A stretch of 7,107 bases of DNA from an uncultured Actinomycetes bacterium (GTDB lineage: Bacteria > Actinomycetota > Actinomycetes > S36-B12): assembly GCA_903918595.1 (NCBI GenBank), contig CAIXFB010000138.1:1-7107 (forward strand). Reading direction: 5' to 3'. A program made the translations under genes and the position numbers. Of this stretch, positions 1 to 5,437 are shown one piece after another (position 1 is the first letter of the stretch; every line of letters begins with the position of its first letter). Under the pieces are notes generated by a model. That model ran no database searches. It was not told the origin of the DNA and saw only the letters and a program-made list of their open reading frames with translations.

Positions 1-609
1 CAGGCGACTCTCGACGCCGCTGTCGAGGAGTACCTCGCCCGTGCCGAAACGAATCCCGTCGAAGCAGCGCGCGGGCTCGTCTTTGCCATCGTCCCATCCA
101 CCCTGCGCAGGCATCAAGGGTCGCGGTGGGTCGACACCACGCCGTCCAACGTGCAGTACGCGCAACTCCTGCACGAATTGCTGCCGGAGGCGCGGTTCCT
201 GCACATGATGCGCGATGGTCGGGACGTCGCAGTCTCGTTCGCGGGCAAGAAGTTCGGTCCGGATGATCCGATCGAAGCCCTCGACATGTGGGGCGAGCGA
301 ATGGTCGGTGCGAGCATGCAGCAGTCACTCGTGCCCGACGGCATCGTTCTGCGGGTCGACCTCGCCGATTGGGCCGGTGCGGGCGGTCTCGCGTCACTCC
401 ACGAGATCTGCGACTTCATCGAAGTTGGCACAGATGCCGGCCTCGATGCGTGGTTCAGCGCGAACGTCACCCCAGCCTCGATGCACCAAGGTCGATGGCG
501 CGCAGAACTCAGCCGTCGCAAGGCCTCAACACTGGACCGCCGCTACGAGCACTGGTGCGCCATCCTCACCGAACGCTTTCCGCAGTTCCCGCTTCCCCGA
601 TCCAGCTGA
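1..609 (+). CDS. Sulfotransferase family protein (3' part, start outside window)
   Basis: The frame is open from the first base to a TGA at 607–609, giving 202 C-terminal residues. Sulfotransferases of this fold move a sulfuryl group from PAPS to a sugar, lipid, peptide or small-molecule acceptor. Visible marks are WVDTTPSN (residues 43–50 of the fragment); MRDGRDVAVSF (70–80), which matches the conserved 3'-phosphate-binding RDxRDVxxS motif; and a C-terminal GRWR (164–167), common in the last third of the family. The N-terminal P-loop that binds the 5'-phosphosulfate would lie upstream of the window and cannot be checked. No membrane segment is visible in this part. The gene faces a secreted polysaccharide lyase and its last 44 bp overlap the lyase's 3' end. 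Its neighbours suggest a polysaccharide or glycolipid acceptor, but nothing in the fragment fixes the substrate. The family call is firm; the specificity is unknown. Confidence 0.85.
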   Translation, partial: QATLDAAVEEYLARAETNPVEAARGLVFAIVPSTLRRHQGSRWVDTTPSNVQYAQLLHELLPEARFLHMMRDGRDVAVSFAGKKFGPDDPIEALDMWGERMVGASMQQSLVPDGIVLRVDLADWAGAGGLASLHEICDFIEVGTDAGLDAWFSANVTPASMHQGRWRAELSRRKASTLDRRYEHWCAILTERFPQFPLPRSS

Positions 610-2140
610 CGCGCGAGGAAAACTCCACGCGAGTTCCGGTGTGACGACACTGCATGTCCCACGCCCACGCGGGTGCTGATCCGACATAGGACCGCACGCG
701 CACGGGAATGGGTGTCACTCGCCTTCCCGACTCCACGCAGATCACCTGCACCGTGGCGTCCGAATCAGTCACGAGCACTCCGGTGGCGGTTCCGTCGGCC
801 GAGCGAACGGGCTCCCAGCCGGGAGAGAACTGCCAATGCTGGATCCAGGTGCCGGAGGAGGTCGAGGTCGCGCTGTCGGTCACCGTGACCCGATCGGGGT
901 CGAAGGAGACTGCACGCTGATGCCGCCATGGATTCGAAGCCTGGAGCAGGTACGCATGATCACCCGTTCGACGTGCCGACATCTCGGAGTCCGACGACGC
1001 GCCCACCAGCTCGAGTGAGGAGTGAGCGGATGCGCCGCGCGACCACTCCAGCGCCCGCGCATCACTCTTCGGGGCCGTTGCTCGATCCTCCAGAACGGAG
1101 ATGCCGTGCGTGAACCAGGTGACCGCGCCGTGATCGAGGTGCCCGTGACGCATACGACGTGGGCCGAAGCGGGCGGTGTAATGCATGCCGTCAACCGTCG
1201 ATGCCGCCCAGCCCTCATCAGAACACCACAGGGTTCCACCACCTCGGCGGTCAGCACGGATGCGTCCGTCTCCGATCGGCTCGAGAACCCCATCGGGTCG
1301 GGTGAGTGCGGTCAATGCCTGCTGCGCCCGGCGATCACTCGTCACACCGACAGCCCGACTCAGCCTGTCCCACAAGGAAACATTCAGCGCCTGGTACCCG
1401 CTGGACTGCTCGTCGCTCATCCCGCAGGGAGCGAACACCTCCGCCCGGTCGCGAACCGTCCGCTCCTGCGCCTTCGCCAACCACTTCGGCTGGTCGAAGA
1501 GCTTGCCCGCACGTGTCAGGGCTAGGTTCGACTGCGCGCCGTGATTGTGCGGTCGGGCCAGCGGCAGACCGTAGTAGCGACGATCGTCAAGGAGCGCATC
1601 TCCGAGCCGGACTGCGACGGCCGCGAACTCCGCACGACCCGTGCGCCGGTACAGGCATTCCATCGTCTCTAGGCGGCGACGGATCTGACCCTCCGTCCAG
1701 CCGGTGCGCCGCAGGGTGCTCGTGTCGGCATCTGGCCCGGGGTCCGGCAGCGCTTCGGTGTAAGCGGCGACAACCTCGGCGGTGCGCCCGGGATTGGTCG
1801 CGGCCTGCGGAATCAGCCACGCCAGCGAATGCAGCCACAGCGCGTCACGGCCCGACGTGGCGCGTAGTCGCGAGAACCCCGCTTCGGTCAGCGGGGACGT
1901 GTCACCTCGCCAGGTCAGCTCGGTGAGCCCGGCATCGACGTGCGCGCCGATGGAGTCCGTGCGCGAGACAAGTGCCCCGCACGAGGATCCTCCCGAACGG
2001 GTGGTGTTTGTGGAATCCGGTGTCGGACCCGGCACAGCCATCGCCGCTGGAGCGATGACACCGGCGAGGAGTCCGGCCGTCAGTGACACAGATGCCACGA
2101 CCACGATGCTGCTGCGCAGAAGGCCATGCGACGGTCTCAT
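566..2140 (-). CDS. Secreted heparinase II/III-like polysaccharide lyase
   Basis: Predicted 524-residue exported protein. An ATG at 2140 begins MRPSHG, followed by a hydrophobic stretch (residues about 10–33) and a signal-peptidase site after APAAMA (residue 35). This start is preferred over a GTG at 2188, which would bury the signal peptide behind 16 polar residues and overlap the divergent neighbour. The helical domain (about 60–310) carries RPHNHG (196–201) and EQSSGYQ (244–250). A beta-sandwich domain follows, opening with RHGHLDHG (331–338). The Asn199-His200, Tyr249 and His334 pattern matches the heparinase II/III and alginate-lyase type active site, where Asn/His neutralise the uronate carboxylate and Tyr/His act in beta-elimination. 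Six cysteines in the mature protein could form disulfides. The likely role is cutting a uronic-acid-containing extracellular polysaccharide, either for remodelling during export or for degradation. The exact substrate cannot be read from the sequence. The stop lies inside the convergent sulfotransferase gene. Confidence 0.8.
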   Translation of the reverse strand: MRPSHGLLRSSIVVVASVSLTAGLLAGVIAPAAMAVPGPTPDSTNTTRSGGSSCGALVSRTDSIGAHVDAGLTELTWRGDTSPLTEAGFSRLRATSGRDALWLHSLAWLIPQAATNPGRTAEVVAAYTEALPDPGPDADTSTLRRTGWTEGQIRRRLETMECLYRRTGRAEFAAVAVRLGDALLDDRRYYGLPLARPHNHGAQSNLALTRAGKLFDQPKWLAKAQERTVRDRAEVFAPCGMSDEQSSGYQALNVSLWDRLSRAVGVTSDRRAQQALTALTRPDGVLEPIGDGRIRADRRGGGTLWCSDEGWAASTVDGMHYTARFGPRRMRHGHLDHGAVTWFTHGISVLEDRATAPKSDARALEWSRGASAHSSLELVGASSDSEMSARRTGDHAYLLQASNPWRHQRAVSFDPDRVTVTDSATSTSSGTWIQHWQFSPGWEPVRSADGTATGVLVTDSDATVQVICVESGRRVTPIPVRVRSYVGSAPAWAWDMQCRHTGTRVEFSSRVSWIGEAGTAESVR

Positions 2141-2141
2141 C

Positions 2142-2152
2142 ACTGTGACAGT
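2142..2152. promoter_or_regulatory. Short palindrome in the divergent lyase/dehydrogenase spacer
   Basis: ACTGTGACAGT is an inverted repeat with 5-bp arms and a one-base centre. It sits between the divergent starts and overlaps the lyase -10 box, as well as a possible weak rightward -10 (CAGTAT, 2149–2154). A repressor bound here could control both genes, but an 11-bp palindrome can occur by chance and no second copy was seen. Confidence 0.2.
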
Positions 2153-2153
2153 A
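2148..2153 (-). promoter_or_regulatory. -10 box for a leaderless lyase transcript
   Basis: On the minus strand TACTGT (TANNNT) lies 7 nt upstream of the lyase ATG at 2140, and no Shine-Dalgarno sequence precedes that ATG. In Actinomycetota this arrangement usually means that transcription begins at or next to the start codon and the mRNA is leaderless. No convincing -35 element is seen at the expected distance (around 2171–2176). It also supports ATG 2140 over the upstream GTG. Confidence 0.5.
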
Positions 2154-2175
2154 TCGCCGTCGCGGCGGCGTCCAC

Positions 2176-3477
2176 GTGCCGATTCCACGGGAGGGTGACA
2201 TCGACGGCGAACCTGTCCAGACCCTCGCGATCATCGGGCTGGGCTACGTCGGACTTCCCCTCGCCGCTCGCGCCGTCGAGTGCGGCCTCGAGGTCTACGG
2301 CGTCGACTCCGCCGAGCGAGTAATCGATGGCCTCATGGCCGGGAAATCGCACGTCGATGACATCGACGATGACGACGTGGCACGGATGCTGGCGCGCGGC
2401 TTTCGCCCCGTGCATGCGACCGACCCGCTGCCCCGTGCGGACGCCTATGTCATCTGCGTGCCGACCCCGCTGTCCGAGGATGGTGGCCCTGACCTCACGG
2501 CCATCAGAGCTGCCGGTCACAGCATCGCCACGGCGCTGACCCCAGGCGCCCTGGTGGTCTTGGAGTCCACGAGCTACCCGGGCACCACAGAGACGGTCCT
2601 GCGACTCATTCTCGAGTCATCGGGGCTGCGCGCAGGGCCGGACTTCCACCTGGCCTTCTCCCCCGAGCGCATCGATCCCGGTCGCGCATCACATCCGTTC
2701 GGCCGTGTGCCGAAGGTGGTCGGAGGTCTCACCCCCGCGTGCCGCGATGCCGCCGTGGATCTCTATGCACGGCTGGTCGACACCGTGGTCACGACGCGCG
2801 GCCTGCGCGAGGCCGAGATGGCCAAACTCATTGAGAACACCTATCGACACGTGAACATCGCACTCGTCAACGAGCTTGCCCGCTTCTGCGACCTTCTGGA
2901 CATCGACATCTGGGATGCGATCTCGGCAGCGGAGTCCAAGCCCTTCGGTTTCCAGCGCTTCGACCCGGGACCGGGCGTAGGCGGACACTGCATCCCGATC
3001 GACCCGAACTACCTGAGCCATTACGTCGAGGCGGAGACGGGTGAGCAGTTCAGGTTCGTGCATCTGGCCCAGGAGATCAATGCGGGCATGCCCGCCTACG
3101 TGGCGTCGCGGATCGAGCGCATGCTCACCGAACGTGACCGCACGCTGAAGGGCGCCCGTGTGCTGCTGATCGGGATCACCTACAAGGCCGATGTTGCCGA
3201 TGCCCGCGAGACCCCCGCTATGCCGCTCGCTGAAGTGTTGGTCAACGGTGGCGCGTCAGTCTTGATCCACGATCCACTTCTTCCAGAGTGGTCCGCCGGA
3301 GAAACTCCGACGACTCTCGTCCCCGATCTCGAAGAGGCACTCGCACTGTGCGACATCGCTGTGCTGCTGCAGGTGCACAGCTGCCTGGACGTTGACCTGA
3401 TCGCGCGCGAGGCCCCCCTACTGCTCGACACCCGAGGCCGCATAGCGCGCGAGGCACCGCGCATCGAGCGGCTCTGA
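2176..3477 (+). CDS. Nucleotide-sugar dehydrogenase, UDP-N-acetylhexosamine (WbpA/WecC) type
   Basis: A 433-residue cytoplasmic NAD-dependent enzyme of the UDP-glucose/GDP-mannose dehydrogenase superfamily, which oxidises the C6 hydroxyl of a sugar nucleotide to a carboxylate in two steps. Seen in order: Rossmann motif IGLGYVGLPLA (20–30), VPTPL (95–99), FSPERIDPG (161–169), AKLIENTYR (216–224) with the conserved Lys and Asn, PGPGVGGHCIPIDP (264–277) with catalytic Cys272, and YKADVADARETPA (336–348) of the C-terminal UDP-binding domain. GGHC rather than the GGSC common in UDP-glucose dehydrogenases points to UDP-GlcNAc or UDP-ManNAc as substrate; this is inference from subfamily motifs. Length is normal for the family. 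The GTG at 2176 is the only canonical start between the in-frame stop at 2146 and the Rossmann motif, yet it has no good ribosome-binding site. The gene diverges from the lyase and probably supplies an activated uronic acid for a surface polysaccharide. Confidence 0.88.
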   Translation: MPIPREGDIDGEPVQTLAIIGLGYVGLPLAARAVECGLEVYGVDSAERVIDGLMAGKSHVDDIDDDDVARMLARGFRPVHATDPLPRADAYVICVPTPLSEDGGPDLTAIRAAGHSIATALTPGALVVLESTSYPGTTETVLRLILESSGLRAGPDFHLAFSPERIDPGRASHPFGRVPKVVGGLTPACRDAAVDLYARLVDTVVTTRGLREAEMAKLIENTYRHVNIALVNELARFCDLLDIDIWDAISAAESKPFGFQRFDPGPGVGGHCIPIDPNYLSHYVEAETGEQFRFVHLAQEINAGMPAYVASRIERMLTERDRTLKGARVLLIGITYKADVADARETPAMPLAEVLVNGGASVLIHDPLLPEWSAGETPTTLVPDLEEALALCDIAVLLQVHSCLDVDLIAREAPLLLDTRGRIAREAPRIERL

Positions 3478-3509
3478 CGACCGAGATTCCCATCAGACTG
3501 ACTGCGTAA
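3478..3509. other. Convergent 32-bp gap without a clear terminator
   Basis: This is the space between the stop codons of the dehydrogenase and pcnA. No GC-rich hairpin followed by a T run is visible for either gene. A 5-bp pair, CCGAG (3481–3485) and CTCGG (3522–3526), has a 36-nt loop and is too weak to call. CAGACTG occurs twice, at 3494–3500 and 3515–3521, the second copy inside the pcnA coding end. Termination may be Rho-dependent, or transcripts may overlap. The gap also marks the change from mid-60s GC on the left to about 55% on the right. Confidence 0.4.
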
Positions 3510-4958
3510 TCAACCAGACTGCTCGGCCCACCACTCGAGCAGAGCCTTCGTGGCTTCATCGGTTGATAGCGGGCCGCGATCGAGACGCAGTTCGAGTAAG
3601 AAGTTGTACGCCTTACCTACCGTCGGCCCTGGTGGGATGTTCAGGATCGACATGATCGCGGCGCCGTCGAGGTCAGGTCGAATGGAAGCGAGTTCTTCCT
3701 GCTCGTTGAGCACCGCGATGCGATTCTCAAGGGAGTCGTAGGCACTTTGTAATGCAGCGGCTCTTCGCTTGTTACGCGTAGTGCTATCGGCTCTCGTGAG
3801 TTTGTGGAGACGCACCAGTTGATCACCAGCATCGCGCACATATCGGCGCACAGCTGAGTCACTCCACTCACCAGTTCCATAGCCGTGAAAGCGCAGGTGC
3901 AGTTCCACAAGCTTCGAAACATCGTCGATCATCTCGTTGCTAAAGCGCATTGCTTGCATACGCTTTCGGGTCATCCGTGCGCCCACAACCTCATGATGAT
4001 GGAAGGAAACGCGACCGCCATCTTCAAACTTGCGCGTGCGCGGCTTACCAATATCGTGCAGGAGCGCAGCAAGGCGCAAAACTGGATCGGGACCTGATGC
4101 TGGTTCGTGCAAGGTTTCGAGTTCCATAGCTTGTTCCAACACGGTCAAAGTGTGTTCATACACATCTTTGTGGTGGTGATGTTCATCTTCCTCAAGCTGC
4201 AGCAACGGAAGTTCCGGCAGCACGAGTTCAGCAAGTCCGGTATCAACGAGTGCTCGCAACCCACGGCGCGGATGATCCGACATCACCAACTTCATGAATT
4301 CCTCACGCACGCGCTCGGGTGAGACAATGCTGATGCGTTCGGCCATCTGCGACATCGCCGCAAAGACTTCGTCGTCGATCTCGAATTCGAGTTGCGCAGA
4401 AAAGCGGGCTGCCCGCATCATGCGTAGCGGGTCATCATCGAATGACTGCTGCGGTGTTGCAGGGGTGCGCAGAGTTCGCGCCGCCAAGTCAGACACACCT
4501 TTATAAGGATCAACAAACTCCATCGCCGGCAGTCGCATCGCCATGGCATTTACTGTGAAGTCGCGGCGGTGCAGGTCGCCCTCGAGGGAGTCGCCGAACT
4601 CGACCTCGGGTTTGCGTGACGTGGGGTCGTAGGTCTCGGTGCGGTACGTGGTGATTTCGAGCTCGCGCCCGTTCTTTCGGGCACCCACGGTGCCGAACTT
4701 GATGCCCACATCCCAGATGGCATCGGCCCAGCCCTCGAGGATGTCCAGGATCTTCGTAGGTCGGGCATTCGTGGTGAAGTCCAGATCATGGTCGGGGCCA
4801 AATCGGCCCAGCAGTACGTCTCGGACCGGGCCGCCCACGAGGGCGATCTCATAACCGGCGGCAGCAAACCGCTCACCCACCTCGATCAAAAGCAGGCGAT
4901 CCTTCGGTGGAAATTCTCCCGGGGTACGGGCGGAGGCTGCCGATGACTGAGGGGACAC
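3510..4958 (-). CDS. pcnA: CCA tRNA nucleotidyltransferase (actinobacterial PcnA/Cca)
   Basis: A 482-residue cytoplasmic enzyme that builds or repairs the 3'-CCA end of tRNAs from CTP and ATP. The nucleotidyltransferase head shows LVGGPVRDVLLG (40–51) and the metal-binding DHDLDF (57–61), then RRDFTVNAMA (131–140), with the RRDF form of class II CCA enzymes, and DDPLRMMRAARF (175–186). An HD-type domain follows with LLHDIGKPRTR (299–309) and HHHEVVGARMTRKRM (320–334). DEHHHHKDVYEHTLTVLEQA (258–277) is typical of actinobacterial members. The start is GTG at 4958, immediately downstream of a -10-like box and close to the divergent NUDIX gene. The pcnA symbol is the actinobacterial naming; poly(A) polymerase activity is a less likely alternative. 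Base composition is uneven: the first 133 codons are about 64% GC and the rest about 55.5% (hand count). Confidence 0.95.
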   Translation of the reverse strand: MSPQSSAASARTPGEFPPKDRLLLIEVGERFAAAGYEIALVGGPVRDVLLGRFGPDHDLDFTTNARPTKILDILEGWADAIWDVGIKFGTVGARKNGRELEITTYRTETYDPTSRKPEVEFGDSLEGDLHRRDFTVNAMAMRLPAMEFVDPYKGVSDLAARTLRTPATPQQSFDDDPLRMMRAARFSAQLEFEIDDEVFAAMSQMAERISIVSPERVREEFMKLVMSDHPRRGLRALVDTGLAELVLPELPLLQLEEDEHHHHKDVYEHTLTVLEQAMELETLHEPASGPDPVLRLAALLHDIGKPRTRKFEDGGRVSFHHHEVVGARMTRKRMQAMRFSNEMIDDVSKLVELHLRFHGYGTGEWSDSAVRRYVRDAGDQLVRLHKLTRADSTTRNKRRAAALQSAYDSLENRIAVLNEQEELASIRPDLDGAAIMSILNIPPGPTVGKAYNFLLELRLDRGPLSTDEATKALLEWWAEQSG

Positions 4959-4964
4959 GCCCGA

Positions 4965-4970
4965 AGGGTA
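4965..4970 (-). promoter_or_regulatory. -10 box for a leaderless pcnA transcript
   Basis: On the minus strand TACCCT (TANNNT) is followed by a 6-nt spacer and the pcnA GTG at 4958. No Shine-Dalgarno sequence fits between them, so the transcript is probably leaderless. The -35 region would overlap the -10 box of the divergent NUDIX gene. Confidence 0.5.
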
Positions 4971-4984
4971 TCTGCGAAGCGGTT

Positions 4985-4990
4985 TATCCT
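4985..4990 (+). promoter_or_regulatory. -10 box for the NUDIX/DUF6049 operon
   Basis: TATCCT (TANNNT) is followed by 6 nt and the ATG at 4997, again without a Shine-Dalgarno sequence. This predicts a leaderless transcript reading the NUDIX gene and the coupled DUF6049 gene. It mirrors the pcnA -10 box 14 bp away on the other strand. No convincing -35 was seen near 4962–4967. Confidence 0.55.
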
Positions 4991-4996
4991 GCCCAT

Positions 4997-5437
4997 ATGG
5001 CCATAAGAAGCGTGGAGGAGACCTCCGCGGGTGGCCTGGTCATAGATCGGTCTGGCCCGACCCTCCGGGCCGCGCTCATTGGGCGACGGGACCGCAAGGG
5101 TGTCATCGTCTGGTCCTTACCGAAGGGCCACGTGGAAATGGGTGAAACCCCTGAGCAGACGGCGGTGCGTGAGGTTCTTGAGGAAACCGGGATCACAAGT
5201 GTTGTGATCGCTCCCCTGGGCGTCATCGATTTCTGGTTCATGTCCAAAGAACGCCGGGTCCATAAAACCGTGCACCATTTTTTACTTGAAGCCCACAGCG
5301 GTGAACTGTCCGACGCAGACAGCGAAGTGGACGAAGTTGCTTGGGTCCCGATCGATGAACTCGAATCCAGACTCGGCCATGATGATGAGCGGGATTTGCT
5401 CCCCAAACTGCAGGCGCTTCTGGCGGCGTTCCTGTGA
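4997..5437 (+). CDS. NUDIX hydrolase (MutT4-like)
   Basis: A 146-residue cytoplasmic hydrolase of nucleoside-diphosphate-linked substrates. The complete Nudix box lies at residues 44–66 and fits GX5EX7REUXEEXGU: Gly44, Glu50, Arg58, Glu59, Glu62, Glu63, Gly65, with Ile66 as the final hydrophobic residue; Glu62 and Glu63 are expected Mg2+ ligands. It is preceded by WSLPKGH, usual for this branch. The start at ATG 4997 (MAIRSVEE) is chosen because a TATCCT box sits 6 nt upstream and TSAGGLV, the first conserved strand, follows at once; an upstream ATG at 4907 would overlap the pcnA coding region. Position next to pcnA and before the DUF6049 gene matches M. tuberculosis Rv3908 (mutT4). The true substrate (oxidised nucleotide, dinucleoside polyphosphate or other) is not determined. 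The gene ends in a 4-bp overlap with the next one. Confidence 0.92.
   Translation: MAIRSVEETSAGGLVIDRSGPTLRAALIGRRDRKGVIVWSLPKGHVEMGETPEQTAVREVLEETGITSVVIAPLGVIDFWFMSKERRVHKTVHHFLLEAHSGELSDADSEVDEVAWVPIDELESRLGHDDERDLLPKLQALLAAFL

Noticed and set aside
880..1293. 137-codon minus-strand open frame overlapping the lyase in another frame
   Set aside because: It lies wholly within the lyase gene and shows only out-of-frame versions of lyase sequence.
1306..1926. 206-codon plus-strand open frame inside the lyase gene
   Set aside because: Arg/Pro/Ser-rich translation typical of an antisense frame in high-GC DNA; the lyase frame carries clear family motifs.
2141..2188. GTG start at 2188 for the lyase, adding 16 residues
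   Set aside because: It puts a polar, charged segment before a normal signal peptide and overlaps the dehydrogenase start; ATG 2140 has its own -10 box.
3494..3521. CAGACTG direct repeat in the convergent gap, considered as an attachment site or transposon target duplication
   Set aside because: Only 7 bp, with 14 bp between copies and no mobile gene nearby.
4907..4996. Upstream in-frame ATG at 4907 extending the NUDIX protein by 30 residues
   Set aside because: It would overlap pcnA by 52 bp, adds no recognisable sequence, and a TATCCT box lies 6 nt before ATG 4997.
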